Positions 51,543-61,510 of a stretch of 64,000 nucleotides of DNA are shown here, in pieces. The translations under genes and the position numbers were made by a program. Source of the stretch: Oceanirhabdus sp. W0125-5 (GTDB lineage Bacteria > Bacillota > Clostridia > Clostridiales > Clostridiaceae); contig NZ_CP115913.1 of the NCBI RefSeq assembly GCF_027938815.1, positions 5,490,001 to 5,554,000 of the forward strand, written 5' to 3'. The notes under the pieces are model-generated. The model saw only the letters and a program-made list of their open reading frames with translations. It did no database searches and had not been told where the DNA came from. Within the stretch, counting starts at the first letter, position 1; each line of letters starts with the position of its first letter.

Positions 51543-52298
51543 TTATTTTTCTGTATCAAGCTCCACTAAATTTTTAGCATCCTTTTTAAAACCCTTTATA
51601 TAAAAATATAATACCAACAGTGCGATTACTACAAACCTAAATCCTATTCCTATTACTCCTCCCTCTGGTCCATATGCACCACCAGAAAGAAATTCACTTC
51701 CCACTATATAGTTCTGTGATATTAAGCTCTGAAAAGTTAATCCACTCACTGGAAAACCTAACAAAGGTCCTTGGAAAAAGTTCCATGCAAAATGAAGCCC
51801 AAAAGGCATCCACAGACTTTTACTTCCTAAAAAAGCTATGGAATACATTACTCCACCTATCCCATTACTTATTATAGAAATTGTTGTTGCATGTGGATTA
51901 CCTGCATGCATTAGTCCAAATATAATACCTGTCAGTAAAACCGCTATATATTTTTTACGAAACACAGTTATCATACCATTTAACATAACTCCACGAAAAA
52001 TTACTTCTTCAGAAAGTGCATAAAAAGCGATTAATAAAAATACTTTCAATAATTCATTATCAAATTGATTTATTTTTATAAAATTTATTAAGTTTAAATT
52101 TAGTTCAACTCCATATATACCTGCCATAGCAATAAATCCAATTAATATTCCAATAGAAATCTCTATAAAGGTATTTTTACCAAACTTCATCCCTATAGCA
52201 CCCTTTACCGATATTTTATTTTTCTTCCAATTTAATATAGCTCCTATGCAAAATATGATCATTAGAATTATTGCAATTAAATTAAAAAATTCCTTCAT
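51543..52298 (-). CDS. CPBP-family intramembrane metalloprotease
   Basis: 251 residues with six to seven hydrophobic segments. The family motifs are ALSEEVIFRGVML (EExxxR), FGLMHAGNP (FxxxH) and FGLHFAWNF (HxxxN/B), the catalytic set of CAAX/bacteriocin-processing enzymes (Abi family). Such proteases often belong to self-immunity or envelope-stress systems. The ATG has AAAGGAG upstream. The HK gene lies downstream on the same strand beyond a terminator, and a nucleotidyltransferase gene lies 15 bp upstream. Confidence 0.9.
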   Translation of the reverse strand: MKEFFNLIAIILMIIFCIGAILNWKKNKISVKGAIGMKFGKNTFIEISIGILIGFIAMAGIYGVELNLNLINFIKINQFDNELLKVFLLIAFYALSEEVIFRGVMLNGMITVFRKKYIAVLLTGIIFGLMHAGNPHATTISIISNGIGGVMYSIAFLGSKSLWMPFGLHFAWNFFQGPLLGFPVSGLTFQSLISQNYIVGSEFLSGGAYGPEGGVIGIGFRFVVIALLVLYFYIKGFKKDAKNLVELDTEK

Positions 52299-52313
52299 AG
52301 CTATCTCCTTTCT

Positions 52314-53087
52314 TTATTCAAATAATTGCTTAATAAACTTTTCTTGTTCCTCATCAATATTCTTTCCACCTGGTGTCATATGAAATAACACTTCATCATT
52401 TTCCCATAATCCGCCAATAGATAGTACCACATGGTTGGCACATTTTTTTAACATCTCAAATTGTATATCTAAATCATTTGTGCTATACAATTTATTTATT
52501 ATTTTAAATAGTTCAAAATCATTATTTTTAATATAGTTAAGATGAGTTTTTGGCTTTCCTACTTCTAAATTATTAATTCTTGCATAACATTCTAAATACC
52601 AGTCAAAAGAAGAAAATATAAAATACTTAGAATATAATTGATTTTCATGTAATCTGTGTTCTAATTTATCTATGATATGTTTTGAAATAAACCTAAACAT
52701 ATTGTTTTCAAAATCAGATAAATCTTCTGGTACTTTCCAAGTTGTTTTTATCCTCTTCAAAAGATTTTTAGTTATATCATCTCTATCAAATAGTATTGTA
52801 CAATTTAAATGAACAAATAAAAATGGATTAGATGGAGTATCTGTTTCAAAATCTCCCACAGATAGAATCATACAATCAACTGGTATTCCTGCAATATGGA
52901 AATGTACCCCTGAAAAGTTATTAGATACTGGCTTATTAAAAATAACAGTTAAATCATAATCTCCACCAATACTCATGTCAGTATGTGTTCTTCCACCGTA
53001 CTCCACAATTCCTACAATATCTTTTTTCTTTTTTAAGTGTTCGATAAAACTCGTAATATCCTTAAATGAGTTTGTATCCTTTAACAT
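52314..53087 (-). CDS. Nucleotidyltransferase-fold protein, possible resistance-type enzyme
   Basis: 257 residues. YGGRTHTDMSIGGDYDLTVIF holds a nucleotidyltransferase-like GG(x)nDxD site, though it departs from the usual GS motif. The remainder is helical and rich in basic residues, as in antibiotic nucleotidyltransferases, but drug modification is unproven. The ATG follows TAGGGGG. It ends 15 bp before the CPBP protease gene and probably shares a transcript with it. Confidence 0.68.
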   Translation of the reverse strand: MLKDTNSFKDITSFIEHLKKKKDIVGIVEYGGRTHTDMSIGGDYDLTVIFNKPVSNNFSGVHFHIAGIPVDCMILSVGDFETDTPSNPFLFVHLNCTILFDRDDITKNLLKRIKTTWKVPEDLSDFENNMFRFISKHIIDKLEHRLHENQLYSKYFIFSSFDWYLECYARINNLEVGKPKTHLNYIKNNDFELFKIINKLYSTNDLDIQFEMLKKCANHVVLSIGGLWENDEVLFHMTPGGKNIDEEQEKFIKQLFE

Positions 53088-53184
53088 ATGATTAACCCCC
53101 TAGCAAATCTAAATAATTCATTTTAAAGAAGCTATCAAATTATTTATTGATAACTTCTTTAATCTTTACTAATATATTAATTTT

Positions 53185-54426
53185 TTAATCTGCAAAACAT
53201 AATCCATAAAAGTACTCAGCTGGAAAATGTCCAGTATCATTTATGTAATAATTGTCTTCCAGATAGAACCAACCTTTTTCCCCATTTTCCCTTTCAACTA
53301 AGCACCATTCTTTATTATCAGTATAAGATATCTTTACAATTTGACCTTCATTTAGAGTTATTCCTTTTTCAGTTTTCTCTCTATTCTTATATAATGTTAC
53401 AGGATTTAAAACAAAAACGCATGCTCCCATATAATATAGTTCCTGAGGAATGTTTCTAATAATGCCCTCCTCTAATATGAATGTATCTTTATAGAACCAT
53501 GTGTGAAGTATTTCCCCTCTAGTTCTAGTAACAAAAATTCCATCTCCAGAGAAAATCATATCACCATACGCTCCCTCCGTATTACCAATCTGAATTACTT
53601 CACCATCATATCGGTAAAACACAGAAGTGTAATCCTCACTGGGTCCTGAATCACTAACAATTATCTCTTTAAATTTATCATTTTCATCTATATCAACTAT
53701 AGCAAAGGTTTCAAAACCATCTCCTCCAGGAACCTCTACTTTCTCATCATTAATTGATAAATAATACTCATTGTACTCTGCATAAACTTTTTCATACAGA
53801 ATCTTTTCTTCTACACCATCATCATTTAAATCACAATAGACTACTTCATTCGAATTATAAATTTCATATGGGTGATTCTTTATAATTTTGCGATTATTAT
53901 CATTTTGCGATGATTCTATATATGACTGAGGGAAATGTCTATTCTCAATGAAAATCAAGAAATTAATATTATACCACTCTAGTTCTGTAAGTTCATCCAT
54001 ACTCATATTCTCTTTTGGTATATACCATGATTTATTTGAAAAGTATTCTTTATACTTATTCTGTTTAAATACATAACCATGTCTTGCAAAAATTTCATTT
54101 TTAGCTAAATCAATTCCCTCTCTATCCAAATCTCTATATTTACTCATTAAATCATATATATCTTGATCAGTAAGTTTTCTTTCGCTACTAAATGATAATA
54201 CATACTCATCTTCTTTATTAGTATCATTTTTATTATCAATACTTTCTGATGTTTCCATTGTTTCATGGTTTCCCTGGTTAATCTTTTTTTCATCAGTTTC
54301 TTCATTGGATTCTTTACTCTCAATATTAATTTCACCTTTTATTGAATTTACAGGATTATTTTTATCGTTATTACATGAGCCCAAAAAAACAACAAAAATA
54401 ATTGCTATTACTATTAATTTTTTCAT
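53185..54426 (-). CDS. YARHG and SH3-domain lipoprotein
   Basis: 413 residues. The lipobox is VFLGSC (Cys 18); a Glu/Asn-rich linker follows (about 25-75). FARHGYVFKQNKYKEYFSNKSWYIP is a typical YARHG domain, an extracellular module of surface lipoproteins, and the C-terminal stretch YTDNKEWCLVERENGEKGWFYLEDN is a bacterial SH3 domain for wall binding. Between them is a beta-rich segment of about 180 residues with no clear match. Likely a membrane-anchored, cell-wall-binding protein. A degraded relative lies at 45307. Confidence 0.85.
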   Translation of the reverse strand: MKKLIVIAIIFVVFLGSCNNDKNNPVNSIKGEINIESKESNEETDEKKINQGNHETMETSESIDNKNDTNKEDEYVLSFSSERKLTDQDIYDLMSKYRDLDREGIDLAKNEIFARHGYVFKQNKYKEYFSNKSWYIPKENMSMDELTELEWYNINFLIFIENRHFPQSYIESSQNDNNRKIIKNHPYEIYNSNEVVYCDLNDDGVEEKILYEKVYAEYNEYYLSINDEKVEVPGGDGFETFAIVDIDENDKFKEIIVSDSGPSEDYTSVFYRYDGEVIQIGNTEGAYGDMIFSGDGIFVTRTRGEILHTWFYKDTFILEEGIIRNIPQELYYMGACVFVLNPVTLYKNREKTEKGITLNEGQIVKISYTDNKEWCLVERENGEKGWFYLEDNYYINDTGHFPAEYFYGLCFAD

Positions 54427-54636
54427 ATCATCACTCTTTCATATATTGATTATTCATTAGTAATGATAGCAAAAAAACACGCACAAATATTTACAATTTT
54501 ATTACATATTAGCACTCAACCTCCTATAAGTAAGTTAATTTAGTAATTGTCTTTGTTGTAGGAAATAGGAAAAGCAGTGCTTCCTATAATTTTAATCGTG
54601 ATGAATTTATAAAATATTCATTTTTCTAGTATTCTA

Positions 54637-54685
54637 AAAGGGCTGTTTCAAAATGATTAATTTAATCATTTTGAGACAGCCCCTT
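54637..54685. terminator. Long palindrome, probably a bidirectional terminator
   Basis: AAAGGGCTGTTTCAAAATGA and the matching arm (two mismatches) form a stem of more than 20 bp, followed by TTTTAG on the minus strand. GGGCTGTTTCAAAA also resembles the ends of some IS elements, so it could be an IS remnant. The rest of the gap 54427-54739 is AT-rich; I see no gene in it. Confidence 0.7.
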
Positions 54686-54739
54686 TAGATTTTTATAAAT
54701 CATAAACAATTAATTATTTAATATCATTTTCGTTACTTT

Positions 54740-56248
54740 TTATTTAGTTATTATTAAATTCTTTTCTCCTTCAATACTCTTTACTTTTTCTAATTTGTTC
54801 ATAGAATAAATATTATTATCATTGACTACATATACATCTTCTTCGGTAATAATTAATTCCGGCTTGTTCCCATTTAAGTATAACAATGATGTCATAAGTA
54901 ATCCTTTATCTCTGCTACTACCATTTTTAAAAACAACAGTTTGATCTGCAGTTAATATAGAATGATGTACTTTCAATACACGTTTATCTCCAATATTATT
55001 TTTTATCCAATTAACAATATTTTCCTCATCTCTTAATTCTTTTGATAACTCATTAACCCTTGGACCTAATAAAGAAGCTTTTAAGTAAATATTAGGGTTA
55101 TGCACATCTAAAGATTGTTGAGTGTATCTTTGTTTTTCAAGGTTTTCTTCATAAGTATAAATATCCTTTTTATCTAAATTATTTGTACTAAGTAATTGTT
55201 CAATAAAGCTTCCCTCTGAATTAAATATTGAATCACTTATTTTAATATTGCCTGAATATGAATACTTTTCATGATAAAATGCTATAAAATTAGTATTATA
55301 TAAATCTTCTTTAATAGTGTCATTAATCTTTAAAATCCTATTATTATCAATTTTATAATATTCATCATTGTACTTAAATAAACAGATAGTATGACCTCTC
55401 TTTGCTAACAAAAAATAATTTTCTTGTTCAAGTCCATTGTTTCTCATTAAACTACAAACAAATCTTGCAATTGCAGTACATTTACCTGTATATCTACCTG
55501 TATAAACTTCCATAGCCTTCATTTCACTTGGAGTTAATGTTTTGTATACTGCACAACCATATTTGCTTCCCCATGGATCTTTACCTGGTTCATTTCTAAA
55601 TTGTGATAAGCCTTGCGTATGGACAATATTATTTTTTGCCCATTTAGATATTGTAGAAACTATATCTCCATCAGCTACATCTTTTTTTATTATCTCACTT
55701 ATATTATTTATTTCTGGATCATTTATACAAGCATTATGCAATTCAGTTAATGACTTATAATTAAATGATCTATCTAAATCAATAAGCCATTTATTAATCA
55801 ATGTTATTAATTCTGTTTCATTAAAATATTCATCAACTGAACTTTCTGTGTTTTCTTTATCCTTTGTTGTAAATTTAATTTTAAATGGTTGTGATACGCT
55901 TCTATCATCACTATCTTTTATATTCTTAACACATATATAGTATTTAGAATCTGGTTGATATTCTTCCTTTGGTTTTAAAATCACCACTTTATCTTTTATT
56001 TCATATGTACAATCTATCTTATCTCCTAATGCGCTAATTATATAAATAGTATCCTCATTAACATTTTCCTTGTTTATTCTTTCATTAAACTCTATTTCAA
56101 AGCTTTTATCTAAATCAACCTTTTCTTTTTCAGATAAAACTTTAATTTGTTGAGCATTCTCATCCCTTTTAACATTGTTAGAGCACCCAAATAGAAAAAT
56201 AGATACCATTACAGCTATAATTAGTTTTGATAAAATTACCTTCTTCAT
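54740..56248 (-). CDS. Lipoprotein with Ig-like and transglutaminase-like domains
   Basis: 502 residues from the ATG at 56248. The lipobox is SIFLFGC (Cys 22). Residues about 35-125 form an SbsA-type Ig-like domain (SEKEKVDLDKSFEIEFNERIN...YYICVKNIKDSDDR). A transglutaminase-like fold follows, with GKCTAIARFVCSLMR (nucleophile Cys), KRGHTICLF (His) and YYKIDNN (Asp). The order C-H-D suggests an active cysteine peptidase or peptide cross-linker outside the membrane, but the substrate is unknown. The start has GGGGGAAGAG upstream and is preferred over an ATG nine codons earlier. Confidence 0.82.
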   Translation of the reverse strand: MKKVILSKLIIAVMVSIFLFGCSNNVKRDENAQQIKVLSEKEKVDLDKSFEIEFNERINKENVNEDTIYIISALGDKIDCTYEIKDKVVILKPKEEYQPDSKYYICVKNIKDSDDRSVSQPFKIKFTTKDKENTESSVDEYFNETELITLINKWLIDLDRSFNYKSLTELHNACINDPEINNISEIIKKDVADGDIVSTISKWAKNNIVHTQGLSQFRNEPGKDPWGSKYGCAVYKTLTPSEMKAMEVYTGRYTGKCTAIARFVCSLMRNNGLEQENYFLLAKRGHTICLFKYNDEYYKIDNNRILKINDTIKEDLYNTNFIAFYHEKYSYSGNIKISDSIFNSEGSFIEQLLSTNNLDKKDIYTYEENLEKQRYTQQSLDVHNPNIYLKASLLGPRVNELSKELRDEENIVNWIKNNIGDKRVLKVHHSILTADQTVVFKNGSSRDKGLLMTSLLYLNGNKPELIITEEDVYVVNDNNIYSMNKLEKVKSIEGEKNLIITK

Positions 56249-56465
56249 TTCTCTTCCCCCTAGTAAATATAACAATTTTAATTAACATCAAAGTACACTA
56301 TATAATTTCTTTTTCAATATTATATAATCTTTACTGAATGTTAGATGATTTATTTTCTATGTTATACATTTTTATCTCTATATTATACAATTTCTTCATT
56401 TCTTTTACAAAATACAGTTATTATTCCACATTATCACTCATGAGCTTCATTCCTTATAAACTACT

Positions 56466-56494
56466 AAAAAAACTAGCATATTTTCACATGCTAG
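56466..56494 (-). terminator. Terminator after the interrupted permease
   Basis: Minus strand CTAGCAT pairs with ATGCTAG over an 8-base loop and is followed by TTTTTTT. The gap from here to the lipoprotein gene (56249-56465) is AT-rich; I see nothing else in it. Confidence 0.8.
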
Positions 56495-56506
56495 GCTTTT
56501 TACATA

Positions 56507-57147
56507 TTATAATTTCATTTTTTTAATCAATTTAACTCCAACAGTTGATACTACATAATAAAGTATAAAATCAATAACTAGATATATTGCAAAGATAGAT
56601 AAAAAAGCATTTCTTTCAGAAGGATTTATTTTAATAGTCATATACGCTGTTAAAACTCCAACACACACACATACTAACATACTAATCATTACAGTTATAT
56701 TCTGTTTAACCACCTTCTGCTCACTATCCCAATTAAGCTTAGGAAAGTTAAGATCCAGAAGAATTCCTGTAAATGAAGTAAACAATACTCCTAATATACA
56801 CAATATTCCTGAAGCTACTAGCATATATATTGATGGCTTTATAAGTATAGCAGAAGCAATAAGTATAATAATGGTCATTAAACTCCCCATGACTACCGCA
56901 GATAAAACCTTAGCCATTAACTGTGTTTTAAAGCTAACAGGAAGATATTTTATAACATAAAGATTCTTACCTTCTCTTGATATAGCTGTAGATGATATTC
57001 CATTCATACTTGATAGTATTACTGCTGCAGCAAAGATTATCACTAAAAATATTGAACTATTTCCACTCTGTAACATCTCTCCTACTTGTTTAAGATCTCC
57101 TGCATTTTCAGGGCTAATAAGCATAGGTATTAACATAATCAAAGGCA
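56507..57147 (-). pseudogene. C-terminal part of an ABC permease cut by an IS605-like element
   Basis: The frame continues the permease split at 58638-59655. Read from the insertion point it gives MPLIMLIPMLISPENAGDL, then six membrane segments to VKLIKKMKL. Together the two parts make a roughly 550-residue ABC-2-like permease. The element supplies no matching start or ribosome binding site, so this half is not expected to work alone. Confidence 0.85.
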
Positions 57148-57280
57148 GTGAACTCTCCCTCCACTTACTCACGCTGAAGTGGGGGCTTCTTGGTGTATCC
57201 AAGAACTTTTCCTGCTTCACAGATTTCGCAATCTACTTTCTCCACAGGCAATCCCCGTAAGACCTACGGTTCTTATTTTT
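57148..57280 (-). ncRNA. Candidate omega RNA (reRNA) of the TnpB element
   Basis: The 133 bases between the tnpB stop codon and the element right end fold into hairpins, including CCCCCACTT...AAGTGGAGGG just before the end. In this family such a region, plus about 16-20 bases of flanking DNA, forms the guide RNA for TnpB. Here the guide would be TGCCTTTGATTATGTTAATA, the continuation of the permease gene. Inferred from family knowledge. Confidence 0.6.
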
Positions 57281-58481
57281 TTAGGCTATTTCTAATAACC
57301 CTTGCTTCAAGATATTCCTACTGGCATTTATATCCCTATCATGAATGCTATCGCATTTAGGACATTTCCATTCTCTTATATACAGTGGCATTTCATCTAA
57401 AACATGACCACAATTATTGCATGTTTTAGATGATGGATACCATCTATTTATTTTATGAATTTTTCTTCCATGCCATTTTGCTTTATAATCTAGAATAGTG
57501 ACAAATTTATACCAACTTACATCTGAAATACTTTGAGCTAATTTATCATTCTTCATCATATTTTTAACTGATAAATCTTCAAGAATTATAACTTGATTAT
57601 CGCTTATAATTCTTTTAGATAGCTTATGGATGAAGTCTAATCTTTGATTAGATATACGTTCATGTAGTCTAGCAACCTTTATTCTTTGCTTATTCCAATT
57701 GTTACTGCCTTTTTCTTTACTACTTAATTTTCTTTGTTCCTTTGCCAATTTATCTAATGACTTTTTTAGATACTTAGGATTTTGAATCTTTTCACCATTT
57801 GATAATATTGCAAAATGACATAACCCTAAGTCTATACCAACATTCCCCGATACTTTTTTTAATGGCTCTATCTTTGTTTCAACACATATAGATACAAAAT
57901 ATTTACCACTTGATGTTTTAGAAACAGTAGCGTTTATTACTCTACCTTCAAAATATCTATGAATTTTTGCATTAACATATTTCAATTTAGGCAGTTTTAT
58001 TTTATCTTTTTTTATTTCAATATTGTTATTCACAAAATTACTTGTATATGTTTTATATAGATATCTCAGTTCAATACTTGATTTATACATGTACAAAAAT
58101 CGTAGAACCATCGATATTTTGATACATGTATAAATCAAATTTCACGGTAGAATCTCTATAGTTGTCTCTTTTACTTTTGAATTTTGGTCTGTCGGCTCTA
58201 CCTTCAAAGAAATTTTTGAATGCAGCATCAAGATTTCTTAGTGACATCTGCAGTGATGTACTATCAACTTCTTTAAGCCATACAAGTTCTTTTTTCATAC
58301 TTGGTAATTGATTTTGTTGTTCTGTATATTTCATACATCTTTTTTCAGCTTTATATATTTCATTCCTTTGGTTTAAGAAATGATTATATACATATCTTGA
58401 ACAACCAAAAGATTTTTCAATAATCTCTATTTGATTTTCATTTGGATACATTCTGAATTTATATGCTTTGTTGATTTTCAT
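57281..58481 (-). pseudogene. tnpB: TnpB RNA-guided nuclease, disrupted by an insertion
   Basis: The N-terminal piece starts at ATG 58481 (MKINKAYKFRMYPNENQ) with GGTG upstream and ends after KSKRDNYRDS. The C-terminal piece resumes YTSNFVNNNI and holds the RuvC-like sites: GIDLGLCHFAILSNGEK (Asp), IILEDLSVKNM (Glu), a CNNCG...CPKC zinc finger and RDINASRNIL (Asp). A 100-bp insertion (58049-58148) between the two shifts the frame and adds stops. The nuclease core itself is intact, but the protein cannot be made whole. Probably inactive in its present form. Confidence 0.88.
58049..58148. repeat. 100-bp palindromic insertion inside tnpB
   Basis: It splits codons for RDS and YTSNF of TnpB. At its core TTGATTTATACATGTA (58078-58093) and its exact complement (58123-58138) are 16-bp inverted repeats around 29 bases. 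No gene is visible in it. The length of about 100 bp is not a multiple of three, which causes the frameshift. It may be a small MITE or a replication-slippage product. Confidence 0.6.
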
Positions 58482-58637
58482 TACTTTCAACACCTTTACT
58501 CTTCAATACAATCATAACGAATCTTAAGAACATTCATTCTTATTATTTCACATTTATGATTTTTTATCCATGTAAAAGTATTAAGATTACGCATTCATCT
58601 CCCACTTATAGAAGATGGGAGACTTCTGCTAGTTACG

Positions 58638-59655
58638 TTAAAAGGCTTACTAAAACACAATTAATAAAATATGCTGGCACTCTAAAGAGATTTTTTAATT
58701 CTTTTAATATATAAGTTATTAGCTTAGATCCCTGACTAGCCTTTTTATGCAACTCCTTATCACTTATTCTTTTTCTTCTTGAGTAAGTCTCTGATATTCC
58801 AATTACTCCTTTAAAATAAAGTAGTTCCCCTAAGAATAAAAAGAATAATACTACAATCACAGTTAAAATTATAAATAATATTAAATTAATAAACCCATGT
58901 AAACTCTGAGACATTACTAATGTATTCACTCCTAAAACAGAGCTGGGAAAGATATTCTTTGCCAGATTTATCAGTGAATTATCACCCTCTGCTATCATCT
59001 CCAGTATTTTATCTCCGCTGCTTGCTACTGACTTTTGAATAAATATATTAAACCCTACTATAATAAGGATAGCCAGTATGGAACTTATAGTTCTAAAAGC
59101 ATCCTTATTTTTGGCAATATTAGTAAATCTCATAATTATCATATCTATAATTGTTGCTATAATAAGTGGTATTATTGGTAAAAGTAAAAATATAATCAAA
59201 GCATAAATATAGAATACTACTCCTGCTGAGCTTTTTATTCCATAAGTAATTACTATTGGACCATAAAATATTGCTGTTGTTAAATACTCATAAAGAAGTA
59301 CCACAGTAAATTTCCCTGATATTATATGCCATGGTTTTAAAGGAATATAAAGTAGGCTTTCAATATCCATACTAAAATAGAATGTATTTAATGAATACAA
59401 TATTCCAAAAGTAAATACCATCAATGATACCATAGATAAGCCTATTCCTAATATTAATCCCTCTTGATTCATCATTACTAATTGATCATATACTGTACTA
59501 ATAAATTGACTTATTCCAATTGTTAAAGGTAAGAAAGAAACTATTAAAATTATGGGTATTAAAAATTCTTTAATTGATCTTTTATTTCCCTTATCCACAA
59601 AAAAACCGCTGCCATTTTTTAATAATACTCTAGTTAAAGTTAAATATTTATTCAT
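58638..59655 (-). pseudogene. N-terminal part of an ABC permease cut by an IS605-like element
   Basis: About 340 residues with six to seven membrane segments: RVLLKNGSGFFVDKGNKRS, LSMVSLMVFTFGILYSLN and so on to LKELKNLFRVPAYFINCVLVSLL, where the mobile element begins. It overlaps the ATPase remnant by eight bases, so it was the permease of that transporter. The C-terminal part is at 56507-57147. Interrupted, hence non-functional. Confidence 0.85.
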
Positions 59656-59947
59656 TTTCAGTCATCTCCAAGAACATTTTTTCTAGAGATTGGTCCTCTT
59701 TAAAGTGTTCCCTCATTTCCTTTAGAGTTCCACAAAACAGCAGCTTTCCTTTATTAATTATTCCTACTCTATCACATAACTTTTCAGCAACTTCTAAAAC
59801 ATGTGTAGAAAACAAAACTGACTTCCCTCTTTGTGTATGCTCTCTCATCATCTCCTTTAATAGATAAGATGATTTTGGATCAAGACCTGTCATAGGCTCA
59901 TCAAGAATCCAAACCTCTGGTTCATGAATTAATACACCCATTAATTT
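59648..59947 (-). pseudogene. Truncated ABC ATPase (C-terminal third)
   Basis: The frame reads LMGVLIHEPEVWILDEPMTGLDPKSSYLLKEMMREHTQRGKSVLFSTHVLEVAEKLCDRVGIINKGKLLF, so Walker B, D-loop and H-loop are present, but the Walker A and signature are gone. The residues upstream of about 59950 do not match the family. A palindrome (59976-60012) sits near the breakpoint. The ATPase cannot function, consistent with the broken permease next to it. Confidence 0.82.
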
Positions 59948-59975
59948 GTTTAAGAATTTATTCAAAAGTAATATA

Positions 59976-60012
59976 TTTCCATCTGTTATATATATAATAT
60001 AACAGACGGAAA
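59976..60012. repeat. Palindrome at the ATPase deletion edge
   Basis: TTTCCATCTGTTATAT and ATATAACAGACGGAAA (one mismatch) flank five bases. It lies directly beside the point where the ABC ATPase frame loses similarity, so it may mark the deletion or insertion that removed the 5' part. Confidence 0.6.
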
Positions 60013-60051
60013 TCCATTTCAACACTTATTTAGTAAATATAGTATTGAAGC

Positions 60052-60094
60052 AAAAAAAGATTGAATTCTTATTATCTATAATAAATTCAATCTT
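60052..60094 (-). terminator. Intrinsic terminator after the chemoreceptor-like gene
   Basis: Minus strand AAGATTGAATT pairs with AATTCAATCTT, followed by TTTTTTT. Confidence 0.85.
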
Positions 60095-60105
60095 CTTGAT
60101 GTTAT

Positions 60106-61413
60106 CTAATTATATTTGAAAAATTCTTTATATTCTGTTGTGCAACTACATTTCCATTTATCTGAGCTATCTTTTAAGACAGAAATCAATTCGGCTAACT
60201 CCTCAATACTTAATCCAACTTCATTATAAAAACTTAATTGTTCATTTAGAACTTTATTAATAGAATTTATTGTATTATCATTATTTTGAGTCGTTACTGA
60301 AATATCACTCATTGTATTAGCAATAGCCTCTGAAATTCTTGATTGTTCACTTGATAAACCAGATATCATTCTAATTTCATCTGTTATTTTATCGGTTCGT
60401 TCTAATATTGTTTTAAATTCTTCGGTTATATCATTAGATTTCTTAACACTGATATCCATAATGTGCTGATCTTTTCTAATTATTCTGTCTGCATAATTTG
60501 CCTTATCTTGAATTTCATTAATTAATAAACTTATTTTAGATATAGAATCATTACTTTTTACAGCTAACTTCTTAATTTCCTCTGTAACTACAGTAAAGCC
60601 TTTCCCTCGTTCTCCAGCTCTTGCTGCCTCGATTGCAGCATTTAATGAAAGTAAATTTGTCTGTTCAGAAATACCTTTTATAATGGAACCTATTTCTCCA
60701 ATATGCTCTGATGAAACTTTTAGTTCAATTATTGCTTGAAACACTTCGTTCATAGCTTCTTTGGATTTAATATTAGCTTCTAAAACATCACTTATTTCTT
60801 TTTTTCCAATGCTTACTGAATTCAAAATATCCTTACTACTATCAAAAGCATTTTGTGCTTTTTGCGAAATAACTTGTGTATTACTAGCCATTTCTTGAAT
60901 ACTTGCTGTGACTTCTTCAATATTTCCAGCATTAGCACTGGAAAAACGCGTTAACTCATTTAAATCATTAGTAATTTCATTTATTCCGTTAAAAGCCTGT
61001 AATCCTGATATTGATAGTTCATCTACTGATGCTGATAAATTCAAAAAATACTCCTTGTTTTTTAGTATTAAATTATGCATTTTATCTAGAAATAAGTTTA
61101 TTAATATCGCAATTTCACCCATTTCATCATTATTATGTATATTAATTTTCCCTGTTAATTTTCCTTTAATAGTGTCTTTTAATACATTATTAATTTTGTT
61201 TATTGAATTAACTATACATTTTACTAAATCAATTAATATAATTATATTTATCAAAGTTAATAATATCATAAATACTACTATGATATTATTACCCCTTATT
61301 TTCTCTATTATTTGCGCTGCAATAAAAACAACTTGTAAACCCAATAATAAAAAAGTCATTGTTAATACTATTAGAATCTTATTTTTAATTTTTATTTTCT
61401 TTAAATAATTCAT
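60106..61413 (-). CDS. Methyl-accepting chemotaxis-like signalling protein
   Basis: 435 residues. Two hydrophobic segments (about 12-34 and 42-64) flank almost no external loop; a HAMP-like region (about 65-115) leads to a long coiled coil. The conserved tip is EQTNLLSLNAAIEAARAGERGKGFTVVTEEIKKLA, which contacts CheA/CheW. Without a ligand-binding domain it may sense through the membrane or integrate signals from other receptors. The ATG has GGTGATATATTA upstream, a weak site. Single gene. No other chemotaxis gene is present in the window. Confidence 0.88.
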   Translation of the reverse strand: MNYLKKIKIKNKILIVLTMTFLLLGLQVVFIAAQIIEKIRGNNIIVVFMILLTLINIIILIDLVKCIVNSINKINNVLKDTIKGKLTGKINIHNNDEMGEIAILINLFLDKMHNLILKNKEYFLNLSASVDELSISGLQAFNGINEITNDLNELTRFSSANAGNIEEVTASIQEMASNTQVISQKAQNAFDSSKDILNSVSIGKKEISDVLEANIKSKEAMNEVFQAIIELKVSSEHIGEIGSIIKGISEQTNLLSLNAAIEAARAGERGKGFTVVTEEIKKLAVKSNDSISKISLLINEIQDKANYADRIIRKDQHIMDISVKKSNDITEEFKTILERTDKITDEIRMISGLSSEQSRISEAIANTMSDISVTTQNNDNTINSINKVLNEQLSFYNEVGLSIEELAELISVLKDSSDKWKCSCTTEYKEFFKYN

Positions 61414-61510
61414 TAATATATCACCACTATATCTTTAGTATTTAATTCATTACACATTCAAATTTTTATTATAAAATCTTTACCAATACAAAATAGCTAT
61501 CAATATATTT

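Larger units (their letters stand above)
57148..58637 (-). mobile_element. TnpB-only IS605/IS1341-type element
   Basis: The element lies in the ABC permease gene. Its right end has CCCCCACTT...AAGTGGAGGGAGAGTTCAC (57148-57180) and its left end the hairpin TCTCCCATCTTCTATAAGTGGGAGA (near 58600-58625), both IS605-like subterminal hairpins. No tnpA is present, so it is non-autonomous. On the minus strand TTTTAA precedes its left end (TAM candidate) and TGCC follows its right end; rejoining these gives an in-frame permease. No target duplication is expected. Ends are set to within a few bases. Confidence 0.85.

Noticed and set aside
54637..54685. Complete IS element, suggested by GGGCTGTTTCAAAA-like ends
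   Set aside because: The two arms are only a few bases apart with no transposase, so it is a palindrome/terminator or at most a relic.
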